A stretch of 64,000 bases of DNA from Erwinia rhapontici (GTDB lineage: Bacteria; Pseudomonadota; Gammaproteobacteria; Enterobacterales; Enterobacteriaceae). The stretch's first letter is position 1; the number at the start of each line of letters is the position of its first letter. Both the position numbers and the translations under genes were made by a program. Shown here piece by piece: positions 12,284 through 23,651 of the stretch. A model generated the notes under the pieces. It was not told the DNA's origin, searched no databases, and saw nothing but the letters and a program-made list of their open reading frames with translations. The DNA lies in assembly GCF_012271765.1 (NCBI RefSeq), contig NZ_VRKO01000004.1:178464-242463 (forward strand), given 5' to 3'.

Positions 12284-12318
12284 GCCGCCCACGTCGCAAA
12301 GCGGGCAGCTTATTTTTT
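12284..12318 (+). terminator. Weak candidate hairpin in the cra-mraZ gap
   Basis: The 12085-12480 gap holds no gene that I can see. Within it, GCCGCCC (12284-12290) pairs, with one mismatch, to the GGGCAGC at 12303-12309, followed by an A and six T residues. This could end a short transcript or leader that starts after cra, but no convincing promoter was found upstream. Treat as a possible terminator only. Confidence 0.25.
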
Positions 12319-12480
12319 GCGATGAATAGGTGGTAAGTTTTTGAGCAATTGACAGGCTTGTGAGAATTTCCTGCCATTATTCATTAGTTTATTTTTAAAT
12401 TTCCTCTTAAGGTCGTTTGTTTTTAACTTCCCCCTATTTTACCTCACGAAGAAATAGTGCCATTCAGTCATTGCTGCGGC

Positions 12481-12510
12481 TTGACAATGTTTTCCTCTGC
12501 TCCGTACACT
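12481..12510 (+). promoter_or_regulatory. Candidate main promoter of the dcw cluster (Pmra)
   Basis: A perfect TTGACA (12481-12486), an 18-base spacer and TACACT (12505-12510) lie 62 bases before the mraZ start and directly upstream of the MraZ-type repeats. Position and strength fit the promoter that drives the cluster in E. coli. Confidence 0.65.
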
Positions 12511-12517
12511 CTTTTGG

Positions 12518-12559
12518 TGGGAATTTGTGGAGTTAAGTGGTGATCTTGGGTAACTGGGG
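12518..12559 (+). promoter_or_regulatory. MraZ operator: regularly spaced TGGNN repeats
   Basis: TGGGA (12518), TGGAG (12528), TGGTG (12538), TGGGT (12547) and TGGGG (12555) follow one another at steps of 10, 10, 9 and 8 bases. E. coli MraZ binds direct TGGGN repeats separated by 5 bases in its own leader and represses the cluster. The repeats lie between the promoter and the mraZ start at 12572. The repeats are seen directly; binding is inferred. Confidence 0.7.
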
Positions 12560-12571
12560 GGTGAGACTGGC

Positions 12572-13030
12572 ATGTTCCGAGGGGCAACGTTAGTCAATCT
12601 CGACAGCAAAGGGCGGCTTGCCGTGCCAACGCGCTATCGCGAAACGCTGATCGGGGAATCACAAGGGCAAATGGTTTGTACCATTGACCTCCACCAGCCA
12701 TGCCTGTTGCTCTATACCCTGCCCGAATGGGAAATTATTGAACAAAAGCTGTCTCGTTTATCCAGCATGAACCCAGCAGAGCGCCGTGTACAACGCCTGT
12801 TACTGGGGCACGCCAGTGAATGCCAGATGGATAATGCAGGCCGTTTGTTGCTGGCGAATACCCTTCGTCAACATGCGAGTCTGACAAAAGAAGTGATGCT
12901 GGTTGGACAGTTCAACAAGTTTGAGCTGTGGGATGAACAGACCTGGTATCAACAAGTCAAGGAAGATATTGACGCAGAGCAGTCCTCTCAGGCGCCTTTG
13001 TCTGACCGGCTGCAGGATTTGTCGTTATAG
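12572..13030 (+). CDS. mraZ: MraZ, DNA-binding repressor of the dcw cluster
   Basis: A 152-residue protein, the same length as E. coli MraZ. It has two SpoVT/AbrB-like half domains with the DxxxR DNA-contact motif (D11-R15, and QMDNAGR around 84-88). It forms a ring and binds TGGGN repeats upstream of its own gene. The ATG at 12572 was chosen because the family N-terminus MFRGA follows. It is the first gene of the cluster, 2 bases before rsmH. Confidence 0.96.
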   Translation: MFRGATLVNLDSKGRLAVPTRYRETLIGESQGQMVCTIDLHQPCLLLYTLPEWEIIEQKLSRLSSMNPAERRVQRLLLGHASECQMDNAGRLLLANTLRQHASLTKEVMLVGQFNKFELWDEQTWYQQVKEDIDAEQSSQAPLSDRLQDLSL

Positions 13031-13032
13031 CT

Positions 13033-13974
13033 ATGCAGGATACTTTTAAACACACCACAGTGCTTTTAGATGAGGCGGTAAACGGCCTCAATATTCATTC
13101 TGACGGCATCTACATTGATGGCACCTTTGGGCGCGGTGGACATTCACGCCTGATCCTTTCCCAACTGGGAGAGCAGGGACGTTTGTATGCCATCGACCGC
13201 GATCCGCAGGCTATTGCCGCCGCTGCTGAGATCACCGATCCGCGCTTCAACATCATTCATGGCCCTTTTTCCGCACTGGCGGAGTATGTCGAAGAGCGTG
13301 GGCTCACCGGAAAAATCGACGGGATCCTGCTGGATCTGGGTGTTTCTTCACCCCAGCTTGATGATGCCGAACGTGGTTTCTCCTTCATGCGCGATGGGCC
13401 GCTGGATATGCGTATGGACCCCACGCGCGGTCAGTCGGCGGCCGAGTGGCTGCTGAAAGCAGAAGAAACAGACATTGTCTTTGTGCTGAAAACCTTTGGT
13501 GAAGAGCGCTTTGCTAAACGTATCGCACGCGCCATTGTTGAGCGCAACCGCGAACAGCCAATGACCCGAACCAAAGAGCTGGCCGACGTGATCTATGCGG
13601 CAACGCCAGTCAAAGACAAGTTTAAACACCCTGCTACGCGTAGTTTCCAGGCAATCCGTATCTGGGTAAACAGTGAGTTGGAAGAAATTGAGCAGGCGCT
13701 GAAAGGTGCACTGAGTGCATTGTCTCCGGGTGGACGTCTCTCGGTGATCAGCTTCCACTCGCTGGAAGACCGCATTGTGAAGCGTTTTATGCGTGAACAG
13801 AGTCGCGGTCCTCAGGTGCCTCATGGTATCCCGATGACCGAAGCACAGCTGAACAGCCTGGGCGGACGTCGTCTGAAAGCCTTGGGGAAAATGATGCCTG
13901 GCGACACTGAAGTTGGTGATAACCCGCGCGCGCGCAGTTCCGTACTGCGTATTGCGGAGCGCACGGCGTCATGA
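13033..13974 (+). CDS. rsmH: RsmH, 16S rRNA m4C1402 methyltransferase
   Basis: A 313-residue SAM-dependent enzyme (313 in E. coli) that adds the N4-methyl group to C1402 of 16S rRNA in the ribosomal P site. The SAM-binding [10 protein letters not shown] motif is near residues 29-38, and [19 protein letters not shown] near 98-116. It is always part of the dcw cluster although its role is in the ribosome. Its stop overlaps the ftsL start (ATGA at 13971). Confidence 0.97.
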   Translation: MQDTFKHTTVLLDEAVNGLNIHSDGIYIDGTFGRGGHSRLILSQLGEQGRLYAIDRDPQAIAAAAEITDPRFNIIHGPFSALAEYVEERGLTGKIDGILLDLGVSSPQLDDAERGFSFMRDGPLDMRMDPTRGQSAAEWLLKAEETDIVFVLKTFGEERFAKRIARAIVERNREQPMTRTKELADVIYAATPVKDKFKHPATRSFQAIRIWVNSELEEIEQALKGALSALSPGGRLSVISFHSLEDRIVKRFMREQSRGPQVPHGIPMTEAQLNSLGGRRLKALGKMMPGDTEVGDNPRARSSVLRIAERTAS

Positions 13975-14291
13975 TCGGCAACGAACGTCACAGCCTGCCG
14001 GGAGTGATCGGCGGGGACCTGCTGCGCCATGGCAAGATCCCTCTGATCCTGCTGGTTGCCTCGCTGGTTTCAGCCGTGCTGGTGGTGACGACGGCACACA
14101 AAACTCGCCTGCTGACCGCTCAGCGCGAGCAGCTTGTGCTGGAACGCGACGCCCTCGATATCGAGTGGCGTAACCTGATCCTTGAAGAGAATGCACTGGG
14201 CGATCACAGCCGGGTGGAACGCACAGCAACGGAGAAACTTCAGATGCAACACGTTGATCCTTCTCAGGAAAATATTGTGGTACAGCAATAA
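13971..14291 (+). CDS. ftsL: FtsL, septal divisome protein
   Basis: A 106-residue bitopic membrane protein with one transmembrane helix (about 23-41) and a periplasmic coiled coil (about 47-80, [16 protein letters not shown]). It forms the FtsQLB complex and helps activate FtsWI. The cytoplasmic tail is about 15 residues shorter than in E. coli (121 aa). The ATG at 13971 overlaps the rsmH stop and no longer in-frame start is evident, so the short tail looks real. From the coiled coil to the C-terminus it is almost identical to E. coli. Confidence 0.95.
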   Translation: MIGNERHSLPGVIGGDLLRHGKIPLILLVASLVSAVLVVTTAHKTRLLTAQREQLVLERDALDIEWRNLILEENALGDHSRVERTATEKLQMQHVDPSQENIVVQQ

Positions 14292-14306
14292 GGACATACG
14301 GACTCA

Positions 14307-16073
14307 ATGAGAGCCGCAACCAAAACGCAGAAGTCGAAACGCACGGAAGATCAGGCCAGCTTTGTAAGCTGGCGTTTTGCGTTGCTGTGTGGCTGTATTT
14401 TTCTGGCGCTGGCAGGCCTGCTGTTGCGGGTTGCGTATCTTCAGGTCATTAACCCTGACCGACTGGTGCGAGAAGGGGATATGCGCTCACTGCGCGTTCA
14501 GGCCATCCCAACCTCGCGCGGGATGATCAGCGACCGTGCGGGCCGACCACTGGCGGTCAGTGTGCCGGTCAATGCGATCTGGGCCGATCCGAAAGAACTG
14601 CACGACAAAGGCGGTATTACGCTAGACAGCCGCTGGAAAGCCTTATCCGATGCGCTTTCTATCCCCCTTGACCAGTTGGCGGCACGTGTTAATGCCAATC
14701 CGAATGGCCGCTTTGTTTATCTGGCGCGTCAGGTGAATCCAGCCATTGGCGATTACATCAAGAAACTCAAACTGCCGGGTATCTTCCTGCGTGAAGAGTC
14801 ACGCCGCTATTACCCTGCCGGGCAGGTGACCTCCCATCTGATTGGTTTCACCAACATCGATGGACAGGGCATTGAAGGCGTTGAGAAAAGTTTTGATAAG
14901 TGGCTGACAGGTCAACCGGGCGAACGTACGGTGCGTAAAGACCGTTTCGGCCGCGTGATTGAAGATATTTCCACGGTAGACAGCCAGGCAGCGCATAACC
15001 TGGCGTTGAGCATCGACGAACGCCTTCAGGCACAGGTCTATCGCGAATTGAATAACGCCGTGGCGTTTAACAAGGCGGAATCAGGTACGGCGGTGCTGGT
15101 GGATGTGAACACGGGCGAAGTGCTGGCGATGGCGAACAGTCCGGCCTATAACCCGAATAACCTGTCTGGTACCACCAAAGATGTGATGCGTAACCGTGCT
15201 ATCACCGATATTTTCGAACCGGGTTCCACCGTCAAACCGATGGTGGTGATGACGGCGCTGCAACGTGGCGTGGTTCGTGAAGGTAGCGTACTCAACACGG
15301 TGCCTTACCGGATTAACGGCCATGAGATTAAAGACGTGGCGCGTTACAGCGAATTGACGCTGACCGGGGTACTACAGAAGTCGTCTAACGTCGGTGTTTC
15401 ACGACTGGCGTTAGCGATGCCGTCCAATGCGTTAGTGGATACTTACTCTCGTTTTGGGTTCGGCAAAGCGACCAATTTGGGGTTGGTCGGAGAAAGCAGT
15501 GGCTTATATCCTCAAAAACAACGGTGGTCTGACATAGAGAGGGCCACCTTCTCTTTCGGCTATGGGCTAATGGTAACGCCGTTACAGTTAGCGCGAGTCT
15601 ACGCAACAATGGGCAGCTACGGCATCTATCGCCCATTGTCGATTACCAAAGTTGACCCGCCGGTGGCGGGTCAACGCGTTTTCCCTGAAGCGCAGGTGCG
15701 CACCGTGTTGCACATGATGGAAAGCGTTGCTTTGCCCGGTGGCGGTGGCGTGAAAGCTGCGATCAAGGGTTACCGTATTGCGATTAAAACCGGTACGGCG
15801 AAGAAAGTCGGTCCGGACGGCAAGTACGTGAACAAATACATTGCTTATACCGCGGGTGTTGCACCCGCCAGCAACCCTCGTTTTGCACTGGTGGTGGTGA
15901 TTAACGATCCCCAGGCAGGAAAATATTACGGCGGTGCGGTATCTGCGCCCGTGTTTGGCGCCATCATGGGCGGTGTATTGCGCACCATGAATGTTGAACC
16001 GGATGCGCTACCCACCAGTGACAAGAACGAGATGGTAACTAACAAGAATGAGGGATCGAGTGACCGATCGTAA
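14307..16073 (+). CDS. ftsI: FtsI (PBP3), septal peptidoglycan transpeptidase
   Basis: A 588-residue class B penicillin-binding protein, aligning without visible gaps to E. coli FtsI. One membrane helix (about 23-45) anchors it. The transpeptidase domain has the active-site serine S307 in STVK, an SSN motif near 359 and KTGT near 494. It crosslinks septal peptidoglycan with FtsW and is the target of aztreonam and cephalexin. The start ATG at 14307 lies 15 bases after ftsL, and the 3' end overlaps murE by 14 bases. Confidence 0.97.
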   Translation: MRAATKTQKSKRTEDQASFVSWRFALLCGCIFLALAGLLLRVAYLQVINPDRLVREGDMRSLRVQAIPTSRGMISDRAGRPLAVSVPVNAIWADPKELHDKGGITLDSRWKALSDALSIPLDQLAARVNANPNGRFVYLARQVNPAIGDYIKKLKLPGIFLREESRRYYPAGQVTSHLIGFTNIDGQGIEGVEKSFDKWLTGQPGERTVRKDRFGRVIEDISTVDSQAAHNLALSIDERLQAQVYRELNNAVAFNKAESGTAVLVDVNTGEVLAMANSPAYNPNNLSGTTKDVMRNRAITDIFEPGSTVKPMVVMTALQRGVVREGSVLNTVPYRINGHEIKDVARYSELTLTGVLQKSSNVGVSRLALAMPSNALVDTYSRFGFGKATNLGLVGESSGLYPQKQRWSDIERATFSFGYGLMVTPLQLARVYATMGSYGIYRPLSITKVDPPVAGQRVFPEAQVRTVLHMMESVALPGGGGVKAAIKGYRIAIKTGTAKKVGPDGKYVNKYIAYTAGVAPASNPRFALVVVINDPQAGKYYGGAVSAPVFGAIMGGVLRTMNVEPDALPTSDKNEMVTNKNEGSSDRS

Positions 16074-17547
16074 TCTGCGCGACTTACTGGCCCCCTGGGT
16101 GCCTGGCGCACCGGAGCTCCCACTGCGTGAAATGACGCTGGACAGCCGTATTGCGGCATCCGGCGATCTGTTTGTGGCGATAAAAGGCCACGCGGCCGAC
16201 GGGCGCCGTTTTATTCCTCAGGCGATTGCCCAAGGCGTGGCGGCAGTGATTGCCGAAGCCGAAGGTGAAGCAGAAGACGGACAGATCGTGCAGATGCACG
16301 GTGTGCCGGTGATCTTCCTCGCACAGCTTTCTCAGCGTTTGTCTGCGCTGGCCGGGCGTTTTTATCAGCAGCCAGGTGAGAAACTGAAGCTGATTGGCGT
16401 CACGGGTACTAATGGAAAAACCACCATCACCCAGCTGCTGGCTCAGTGGGCGCAGTTGTTGGGCGAAACCGGTGCGGTGATGGGCACGGTGGGTAACGGT
16501 GTCTACGGACAACTGGCACCTGCGGAAAATACGACAGGCTCGGCGGTGGATGTGCAGCACCTGCTGGCCTCGCTGGTGAACAAAGGCGCTACGCTGGCAG
16601 CGATGGAAGTCTCCTCACACGGCCTCGTGCAGCATCGCGTGGCTGCTTTGCCGTTTGCGGCAGCTGCGTTCACCAACCTGAGCCGTGATCACCTTGACTA
16701 TCATGGTGATATGACGCGTTACGAAGCGGCTAAATGGCTGCTGTTCTCCGAGCATCAGGTGGGCCAGGCGATCATTAATGCGGATGACGATGTGGGTCGC
16801 CGCTGGCTGGAAAAATTGCCCGATGCCGTCGCGGTCACGATGGAAAATAATTTACAGCCCGGCTGCCGTGGGCGCTGGCTGAAAGCAACAGACGTTAACT
16901 ACCACGATGGTGGGGCCTCTGTGCGTTTTGAATCCAGTTGGGGGAACGGTGAAATTGAAAGCCGCCTGATGGGGGCATTTAACGTCAGCAATCTGCTGGT
17001 GGCACTGGCTACGCTGCTGTCTCTGGATTATCCGCTGGCTGCACTGACCTCTACCGGCCAGCAACTGCTGCCAGTGACCGGGCGTATGGAAGTGTTCAGC
17101 GCACCGGGCAAACCAACGGTGGTGGTGGATTATGCCCACACGCCGGATGCTCTGGAGAAAGCGCTGGCAGCCGCGCGACTGCACTGTAAAGGTCAGCTGT
17201 GGTGCCTGTTCGGCTGCGGTGGCGATCGTGACAAAGGTAAACGTCCGCTGATGGGGGCCATTGCCGAGCAGTTTGCCGATGTCGTGGTGATTACTGACGA
17301 CAACCCACGCAGCGAAGATCCGGCGGCGATTGTTGCCGATGTACTGAGTGGACTGCTGGATGCGGGCCGTGCACGCGTGGTGATGGGACGTGCGCAAGCG
17401 GTCACTAACGCGGTAATGCAGGCGCAGGAAGGCGACATTGTTCTGGTGGCGGGTAAAGGCCATGAAGATTATCAGATCATCGGTAACCAGCGCTTTGATT
17501 ACTCTGACCGTGTGACCGTCGCACGTCTGCTGGGGGTTCTCGCATGA
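16060..17547 (+). CDS. murE: MurE, UDP-MurNAc-tripeptide synthetase
   Basis: Adds meso-diaminopimelate to UDP-MurNAc-L-Ala-D-Glu in the cytoplasm. I place the start at the GTG at 16060 (reading [15 protein letters not shown]), preceded by GAGGGA; this gives 495 aa, exactly the E. coli length. An ATG at 16048 would add four residues. The ATP loop [10 protein letters not shown] is near 110-119 and the DNPR motif, which marks diaminopimelate specificity, near 413. It overlaps ftsI by 14 bases and murF by 4 bases (ATGA). Confidence 0.96.
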   Translation: MTDRNLRDLLAPWVPGAPELPLREMTLDSRIAASGDLFVAIKGHAADGRRFIPQAIAQGVAAVIAEAEGEAEDGQIVQMHGVPVIFLAQLSQRLSALAGRFYQQPGEKLKLIGVTGTNGKTTITQLLAQWAQLLGETGAVMGTVGNGVYGQLAPAENTTGSAVDVQHLLASLVNKGATLAAMEVSSHGLVQHRVAALPFAAAAFTNLSRDHLDYHGDMTRYEAAKWLLFSEHQVGQAIINADDDVGRRWLEKLPDAVAVTMENNLQPGCRGRWLKATDVNYHDGGASVRFESSWGNGEIESRLMGAFNVSNLLVALATLLSLDYPLAALTSTGQQLLPVTGRMEVFSAPGKPTVVVDYAHTPDALEKALAAARLHCKGQLWCLFGCGGDRDKGKRPLMGAIAEQFADVVVITDDNPRSEDPAAIVADVLSGLLDAGRARVVMGRAQAVTNAVMQAQEGDIVLVAGKGHEDYQIIGNQRFDYSDRVTVARLLGVLA

Positions 17548-18905
17548 TTGCTTTTACGCTACGGCAACTGGCAGACATCACCGGCGGCACGCTGTATGGC
17601 AGCGACCTGACGATGGATGCGGTCACCACGGATACCCGTAAGGTCACCGCAGGCTGTCTGTTTATCGCCTTGAAAGGCGAACGCTTTGATGCACATGACT
17701 TTGTTGCTGATGCACTCACCTCGGGTGCGCTTGCGTTATTAGTGAGTAAGCACTTACCTGTCGCCGTGCCGCAGGTGGTGGTGGCGGATACCCGTATTGC
17801 ACTGGGCCAGCTGGCAGGTTGGGTCCGTCAACAATCGGGTGCCCGCGTTGTGGCGCTGACTGGCTCCTCTGGCAAGACCTCCGTGAAAGAGATGACGGCC
17901 GCTATCCTGCGCGAATGTGGTGAGACGCTGTATACCGCCGGAAACCTGAATAACGACATCGGTGTGCCACTGACGCTGCTTCGTCTGACAACCGATCATC
18001 AGTATGCGGTGATTGAACTGGGGGCTAACCACCAGGGCGAGATCGCATACACCACTGAACTGACCCGGCCGGAAACGGCGCTGGTGAATAATCTTGCTGC
18101 CGCGCACCTGGAAGGGTTCGGGTCGCTGGCGGGCGTGGCGAAAGCCAAAGGTGAGATTTTTAACGGCCTGCCGCTGCATGGCACTGCGATTATCAACAAC
18201 GACAGCAACGACTGGCCGCACTGGCAGCAGGCGCTGCATGCCAAAACGGTCTGGCGTTTTTCGCCCGAGCAGCAGGCTGACAGTGATTTTTATGCCACGG
18301 ACGTGACATTTAGCACTCAGGGCACGCAGTTCACCTTACATACGCCGAAAGGCGATGTGGCGGTGATGCTGCCGCTGCCGGGGCGTCACAATATTGCCAA
18401 CGCGCTGGCCGCCAGTGCACTGGCGTTATCGGTTGACGCGCCGCTGAGTGCAGTAAAACAAGGGCTGAGTTCGCTGCAAGCCGTTCCGGGGCGTCTGTTC
18501 CCGGTGATCTTGGGTGCGGACCAGTTGCTGCTGGACGACAGCTACAACGCCAACGTGGGTTCGATGACCGCCGCCGCACAGGTACTGGCTGAGATGCCGG
18601 GTTATCGCGTGATGATCGTCGGCGATATGGGCGAACTGGGGGCTGAGGCCGCCGAGTGCCACCGTCAGGTGGGTGCAGCCATACAGGCCGCCGGTATCGA
18701 CAAAGTATTAAGTGTAGGTTCACTCAGCCAGGACATCTCTGATGCCAGCGGTGTGGGCGAGCACTTCCGTGATAAGGCAGCACTCAGCGCGCGTGCGCGT
18801 GAGCTACTGTCACAACATCAACAGATTACCGTATTGGTTAAAGGTTCACGCAGTGCTGCGATGGAGCAGGTTGTGCAAACCTTACAGGAGAAAGGCGCAT
18901 GTTAG
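17544..18905 (+). CDS. murF: MurF, UDP-MurNAc-pentapeptide synthetase
   Basis: A 453-residue Mur ligase (452 in E. coli) that joins D-Ala-D-Ala to the UDP-MurNAc-tripeptide, completing the soluble precursor. The ATP-binding [12 protein letters not shown] loop is around residues 107-118. The ATG at 17544 overlaps the murE stop, and the 3' end overlaps mraY by 7 bases. It uses the dipeptide made by DdlB, encoded later in the cluster. Confidence 0.97.
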   Translation: MIAFTLRQLADITGGTLYGSDLTMDAVTTDTRKVTAGCLFIALKGERFDAHDFVADALTSGALALLVSKHLPVAVPQVVVADTRIALGQLAGWVRQQSGARVVALTGSSGKTSVKEMTAAILRECGETLYTAGNLNNDIGVPLTLLRLTTDHQYAVIELGANHQGEIAYTTELTRPETALVNNLAAAHLEGFGSLAGVAKAKGEIFNGLPLHGTAIINNDSNDWPHWQQALHAKTVWRFSPEQQADSDFYATDVTFSTQGTQFTLHTPKGDVAVMLPLPGRHNIANALAASALALSVDAPLSAVKQGLSSLQAVPGRLFPVILGADQLLLDDSYNANVGSMTAAAQVLAEMPGYRVMIVGDMGELGAEAAECHRQVGAAIQAAGIDKVLSVGSLSQDISDASGVGEHFRDKAALSARARELLSQHQQITVLVKGSRSAAMEQVVQTLQEKGAC

Positions 18906-19981
18906 TCTGGCTGGCCGAGCATCTGGTCACATTTTATTCCGGCTTTAACGTCTTTTCGTATCTGACGTTTCGCGCCATTGTCAGCCTGCTGACCGCGCTG
19001 TTTATCTCCTTGTGGATGGGGCCGCGAATGATTGCCCGCCTGCAGGAAATGTCTTTTGGTCAGGTTGTACGTAACGACGGCCCGGAATCGCATTTCAGCA
19101 AGCGCGGCACGCCGACGATGGGCGGGATTATGATCCTCACTGCCATCACGATTTCAGTGCTGCTGTGGGCCTATCCTTCCAATCCGTATGTCTGGTGCGT
19201 ACTGTTCGTGCTGTTAGGCTATGGCGCCGTTGGCTTTGTGGATGACTATCGTAAAGTCGTGCGCAAAGACACCAAAGGCTTGATTGCCCGCTGGAAATAC
19301 TTCTGGCAGTCGGTGATTGCGCTGGCTGCGGCTTTCGTGATGTACATGATCGGCAAAGATACCCCGGCGACCGAACTGGTTGTGCCGTTCTTTAAAGACG
19401 TGATGCCGCAACTGGGGCTGCTGTATCTGCTGCTGGCTTACTTTGTGATTGTCGGCACCAGCAATGCGGTCAATCTGACGGATGGCCTTGATGGCCTGGC
19501 GATTATGCCCACCGTTTTTGTTGCTGCGGGCTTTGCCCTGGTGGCCTGGGCAACGGGTAACGTGAAGTTTGCTGAGTATCTGCATATTCCGTATCTGCGC
19601 CATGCCGGTGAACTGGTGATTGTCTGTACCGCGATTGTCGGTGCGGGCTTAGGGTTCCTGTGGTTCAACACTTACCCGGCACAGGTCTTTATGGGTGATG
19701 TGGGTTCACTGGCGCTGGGCGGCGCGCTGGGAACCATCGCCGTGCTGCTGCGCCAGGAGTTCCTGCTGGTGATCATGGGCGGTGTGTTTGTGGTGGAAAC
19801 GCTGTCGGTGATCCTGCAGGTCGGGTCGTTCAAACTGCGCGGGCAACGTATTTTCCGCATGGCGCCGATCCACCATCACTATGAATTGAAAGGCTGGCCA
19901 GAACCTCGCGTCATCGTGCGTTTCTGGATCATTTCACTGATGCTGGTGCTGATTGGCCTGGCAACACTGAAGGTGCGTTAA
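18899..19981 (+). CDS. mraY: MraY, lipid I synthase
   Basis: A 360-residue polytopic inner-membrane enzyme with ten predicted helices, the same length as E. coli MraY. It transfers phospho-MurNAc-pentapeptide to undecaprenyl phosphate. Family motifs are visible, including the N-terminal GTPTMGG stretch, [17 protein letters not shown] and the C-terminal [11 protein letters not shown]. The start overlaps murF by 7 bases and the stop is 2 bases before murD. Confidence 0.97.
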   Translation: MLVWLAEHLVTFYSGFNVFSYLTFRAIVSLLTALFISLWMGPRMIARLQEMSFGQVVRNDGPESHFSKRGTPTMGGIMILTAITISVLLWAYPSNPYVWCVLFVLLGYGAVGFVDDYRKVVRKDTKGLIARWKYFWQSVIALAAAFVMYMIGKDTPATELVVPFFKDVMPQLGLLYLLLAYFVIVGTSNAVNLTDGLDGLAIMPTVFVAAGFALVAWATGNVKFAEYLHIPYLRHAGELVIVCTAIVGAGLGFLWFNTYPAQVFMGDVGSLALGGALGTIAVLLRQEFLLVIMGGVFVVETLSVILQVGSFKLRGQRIFRMAPIHHHYELKGWPEPRVIVRFWIISLMLVLIGLATLKVR

Positions 19982-19983
19982 TT

Positions 19984-21300
19984 ATGGCTGACTATCAGGG
20001 TAAAAAAGTGGTCATTATCGGGTTGGGTCTGACGGGCCTCTCCTGTGTTGATTTCTTTGTCTCACGCGGCGTAACGCCACGCGTGATGGATACCCGTGTC
20101 GTGCCACCGGGGTTGGAAAAGCTGCCGGAAAACGTCGAGCGCTGGTTGGGTTCGTTAAATGATGACTGGCTGCAAAGTGCCGATCTGATTGTTGCCAGCC
20201 CGGGTATGGCGCTGAGCCATCCTTCGCTGATGGATGCCGCCGATGCGGGGGTGGAAATCGTTGGCGATATCGAGCTGTTCTGCCGTGAAGCGCAGGCACC
20301 GATTGTGGCTATCACCGGTTCCAATGGGAAAAGCACCGTCACCACGCTGGTGGGAGAAATGGCGAAAGCGGCTGGCTGGCAGGTGGGTGTCGGCGGCAAT
20401 ATTGGTTTGCCAGCGCTGATGCTGCTGGACAACCCCGCGCAGCTGTATGTGCTTGAGCTCTCCAGCTTCCAGCTGGAGACCACCGTCAGCCTTCGGGCGG
20501 CAGCGGCCACGATCCTCAACGTCACTGAAGATCATATGGATCGCTATCCGCTGGGAATGCAGCAGTATCGCGCCGCTAAGCTACGTATTTATGAAAATGC
20601 CGCCGTCTGCGTGGTGAACGCTGACGATGCGATGACCATGCCAGTCCGCGGAGCGGATAAACGCTGTGTCAGCTTTGGTGCTGATGTGGGCGATTATCAT
20701 CTTAATCGCCAGCAGGGCAGTGTCTGGCTGCGCGTGAAAGGCGAGAAAGTCTTAAACACCGACGAAATGCACCTCGTCGGTCAGCACAATTATACCAATG
20801 CCCTGGCGGCACTGGCGCTGGCCGATGCCGTGGGCCTGCCGCGAGCCACCAGCCTGAAAGCATTAACCACCTTTGGAGGCCTGCCACACCGCTTCCAGCT
20901 GGTGCATGAACACAATGGCGTACGCTGGATTAATGACTCCAAGGCCACCAATGTCGGCAGCACAGAAGCTGCGCTGAATGGTTTACAGGTGAAGGGAACG
21001 TTGTGGTTGCTGCTGGGCGGTGATGGCAAATCGGCGGATTTCAGCTCGCTGAGCCGCTATTTGCAGGGCGACCGTATCCGTACTTACTGCTTTGGCCGTG
21101 ATGGTGCGGCGCTGGCCGCCTTGCGTCCGGAGATTTCAGTGCAGAAGGAAACGATGGCTGAAGCGATGCAACAGATTGCCGACCAGGTTCAGCCGGGTGA
21201 TCTGGTGCTGCTCTCTCCCGCCTGCGCCAGCCTGGACCAGTTTAAGAACTTTGAGCAGCGTGGTGACGTCTTTGCTCAACTGGCGCGGGAGGCAAACTGA
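19984..21300 (+). CDS. murD: MurD, D-glutamate ligase
   Basis: A 438-residue Mur ligase, the same length as E. coli. It adds D-glutamate to UDP-MurNAc-L-Ala. The ATP loop [12 protein letters not shown] lies near 110-121, and the C-terminal domain has the NDSKATN motif (about 317-323). It sits between mraY and ftsW; the stop codon overlaps the ftsW ATG by one base, a typical coupled arrangement. Cytoplasmic. Confidence 0.97.
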   Translation: MADYQGKKVVIIGLGLTGLSCVDFFVSRGVTPRVMDTRVVPPGLEKLPENVERWLGSLNDDWLQSADLIVASPGMALSHPSLMDAADAGVEIVGDIELFCREAQAPIVAITGSNGKSTVTTLVGEMAKAAGWQVGVGGNIGLPALMLLDNPAQLYVLELSSFQLETTVSLRAAAATILNVTEDHMDRYPLGMQQYRAAKLRIYENAAVCVVNADDAMTMPVRGADKRCVSFGADVGDYHLNRQQGSVWLRVKGEKVLNTDEMHLVGQHNYTNALAALALADAVGLPRATSLKALTTFGGLPHRFQLVHEHNGVRWINDSKATNVGSTEAALNGLQVKGTLWLLLGGDGKSADFSSLSRYLQGDRIRTYCFGRDGAALAALRPEISVQKETMAEAMQQIADQVQPGDLVLLSPACASLDQFKNFEQRGDVFAQLAREAN

Positions 21301-22508
21301 TGCGTGTACCGGGTCTGAGCCTGGCCGGTGGCCTCTCCGAACGCCTGAAATCCTGGGTGATGGGATCGCGTGAAAGCGATACCAACTCTATCGTGTTGTA
21401 TGACCGTACCCTGCTGTGGCTGACCTTCGGCCTGGCGATTATTGGTTTCGTGATGGTGACGTCCGCGTCGATGCCGGTAGGGCAGCGTTTGTCTGACGAC
21501 CCATTTTATTTTGCCAAGCGTGATGCCTTCTACATTGCGCTGGCGCTGGGGATGTCGCTGGTCACCCTGCGCATCCCGATGGATTTCTGGCAGCGTTACA
21601 GCAACATCATGCTGCTGGCCTCCGTGCTGATGCTGCTGATCGTGCTGGTGGTGGGTAGCTCGGTCAACGGGGCTTCGCGCTGGATCGCTCTTGGGCCACT
21701 GCGTATTCAGCCTGCAGAATTATCGAAGCTGACGCTGTTCTGTTACCTCGCCAGCTACCTGGTGCGCAAGGTAGAAGAAGTACGTAATAACTTCTGGGGC
21801 TTCTGTAAGCCAATGGGTGTGATGGTGGTGCTGGCTGTGTTACTGCTGGCCCAGCCTGACCTTGGCACGGTGGTCGTGCTGTTTGTTACTACGCTGGCCA
21901 TGTTATTCCTGGCGGGGGCGAAACTGTGGCAATTCCTGGCGATTATCGGCTCCGGCATTTTTGCTGTGTGTTTGCTGATTGTTGCTGAACCTTACCGAAT
22001 GCGTCGTGTGACCTCCTTCTGGAATCCCTGGGAAGATCCCTTTGGCAGTGGTTACCAGTTAACCCAATCGTTGATGGCCTTTGGCCGAGGCGAATTCTGG
22101 GGGCAGGGATTAGGTAATTCTGTGCAAAAACTGGAGTATTTACCTGAAGCACACACCGATTTTATCTTCTCGATTATCGGTGAAGAACTGGGTTATATCG
22201 GTGTGGTTTTAGCCCTGTTAATGGTATTCTTCGTCGCTTTTCGCGCGATGTCCATCGGACGTCGTGCTTTAGAGCTCGATCAGCGTTTTTCGGGCTTTCT
22301 GGCGTGTTCTATCGGTGTCTGGTTTAGCTTCCAGGCGTTGGTAAACGTTGGGGCCGCAGCGGGCATGTTACCGACCAAAGGTCTGACGTTGCCGCTGATC
22401 AGTTACGGTGGATCGAGTCTGATTATTATGTCGACCGCTATCGTATTTTTATTACGCATAGATTATGAAACGCGCCTGGCGAAAGCGCAGGCGTTTAGCA
22501 GAGGGTAG
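21300..22508 (+). CDS. ftsW: FtsW, septal peptidoglycan glycosyltransferase
   Basis: A 402-residue SEDS-family membrane protein with about ten transmembrane helices (414 in E. coli, the difference lying mostly at the C-terminus). It polymerises lipid II at the septum together with FtsI. Conserved SEDS features are visible, including the QPAELSKL segment and the C-terminal PLISYGGSS stretch. The ATG at 21300 overlaps the murD stop (TGATG). Confidence 0.96.
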   Translation: MRVPGLSLAGGLSERLKSWVMGSRESDTNSIVLYDRTLLWLTFGLAIIGFVMVTSASMPVGQRLSDDPFYFAKRDAFYIALALGMSLVTLRIPMDFWQRYSNIMLLASVLMLLIVLVVGSSVNGASRWIALGPLRIQPAELSKLTLFCYLASYLVRKVEEVRNNFWGFCKPMGVMVVLAVLLLAQPDLGTVVVLFVTTLAMLFLAGAKLWQFLAIIGSGIFAVCLLIVAEPYRMRRVTSFWNPWEDPFGSGYQLTQSLMAFGRGEFWGQGLGNSVQKLEYLPEAHTDFIFSIIGEELGYIGVVLALLMVFFVAFRAMSIGRRALELDQRFSGFLACSIGVWFSFQALVNVGAAAGMLPTKGLTLPLISYGGSSLIIMSTAIVFLLRIDYETRLAKAQAFSRG

Positions 22509-22511
22509 TCG

Positions 22512-23570
22512 ATGAGTGGAAAGCGACTGATGGTGATGGCAGGCGGTACTGGCGGGCATGTTTTTCCCGGGCTGGCGGTCGCACACCATCTGATGGCGCA
22601 GGGCTGGCAGGTGCGCTGGCTGGGTACCGCTGACCGGATGGAAGCGGACTTAGTGCCGAAGCATGGTATCGACATTGATTTTATCCGCATTAGTGGACTG
22701 CGTGGCAAAGGGATTAAAGCGTTGCTGGCTGCGCCATTGCGTATCTTCAATGCCTGGCGCCAGGCGCGGGCAATTATGAAAGCCTGGAAGCCCGATGTTG
22801 TGTTGGGTATGGGCGGTTATGTGTCCGGTCCAGGTGGCCTTGCGGCATGGAGCTGTGGGATTCCGGTGGTGCTGCACGAACAGAACGGGATTGCCGGATT
22901 AACCAACAAATGGCTGGCAAAGATTGCGACCACCGTAATGCAAGCCTTTCCCGGCGCGTTTCCCAAAGCGGAAGTGGTGGGTAACCCGGTGCGGACCGAT
23001 GTACTGGCTCTGCCGTTACCGGCGGTACGTTTAGCCGGACGCGAAGGCCCAACCCGTATACTGGTCATTGGCGGCAGTCAGGGCGCGCGCGTGCTCAACC
23101 AGACGATGCCTCAGGTGGCAGAGTTGCTGGGTGATGACATCAGTTTGTGGCATCAGGTGGGTAAGGGCGCGCTCGACGCGGTCAATCAACATTATGCTCG
23201 TGTGAACCAGACGCAACATCGGGTGTCGGAATTTATCGACGATATGGCCAGTGCTTATGCCTGGGCCGATGTGGTGGTGTGTCGTTCCGGTGCGTTGACC
23301 GTCAGTGAAGTGGCGGCAGCAGGCTTACCGGCGATCTTCGTGCCATTCCAGCACAAAGATCGTCAGCAGTACTGGAATGCCCTGCCGCTTGAGCAGGCCG
23401 GAGCCGCCAAAATTTATGAGCAGCCGGAATTTACCGCCGAGATAGTGGCTGCCACTCTGGCTCGTTGGGATCGTGCAACGTTATTGCAGATGGCTGAAAA
23501 AGCGCGTGCGGTGGCGATCCCGGATGCAACTGAGCGTGTCGCAGCTGAAGTCAGCAAAGCGGCAAAATAA
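22512..23570 (+). CDS. murG: MurG, lipid II synthase
   Basis: A 352-residue GT28 glycosyltransferase (355 in E. coli) that adds GlcNAc from UDP-GlcNAc to lipid I on the inner face of the membrane. The N-terminal [14 protein letters not shown] loop is at residues 11-24. The C-terminal half shows the UDP-GlcNAc-binding region (about 180-300, [10 protein letters not shown] and [10 protein letters not shown]). It begins 3 bases after ftsW. The murC start is 81 bases away, across two palindromes. Confidence 0.97.
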   Translation: MSGKRLMVMAGGTGGHVFPGLAVAHHLMAQGWQVRWLGTADRMEADLVPKHGIDIDFIRISGLRGKGIKALLAAPLRIFNAWRQARAIMKAWKPDVVLGMGGYVSGPGGLAAWSCGIPVVLHEQNGIAGLTNKWLAKIATTVMQAFPGAFPKAEVVGNPVRTDVLALPLPAVRLAGREGPTRILVIGGSQGARVLNQTMPQVAELLGDDISLWHQVGKGALDAVNQHYARVNQTQHRVSEFIDDMASAYAWADVVVCRSGALTVSEVAAAGLPAIFVPFQHKDRQQYWNALPLEQAGAAKIYEQPEFTAEIVAATLARWDRATLLQMAEKARAVAIPDATERVAAEVSKAAK

Positions 23571-23578
23571 TTTCCAGG

Positions 23579-23596
23579 GGTCGGGCATACCCGACC
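23579..23596. repeat. Palindrome 1 between murG and murC
   Basis: GGTCGGGCATACCCGACC: 7-bp arms around CATA. It starts 8 bases after the murG stop. It shares the GGGCAT core with the palindromes at 23613 and 63853. There is no T tract, so it is not a typical terminator. Confidence 0.7.
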
Positions 23597-23612
23597 TGAT
23601 TGAGAATAGTAG

Positions 23613-23632
23613 GGGCCAGGCATGCCTGGCCC
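23613..23632. repeat. Palindrome 2 between murG and murC
   Basis: GGGCCAGGCATGCCTGGCCC is a perfect 20-base palindrome, 19 bases before the murC start. With the neighbouring unit it forms a pair, as in bacterial interspersed REP-like elements. It could stabilise or process the dcw transcript. Function unknown. Confidence 0.75.
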
Positions 23633-23651
23633 GCAGCAACACAGGTAAGAG

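Noticed and set aside
23579..23632. Murein-cluster palindromes as terminators or a mini CRISPR array
   Set aside because: There is no T tract, only two non-identical units and no spacers of regular length. They fit REP-like palindromes better.
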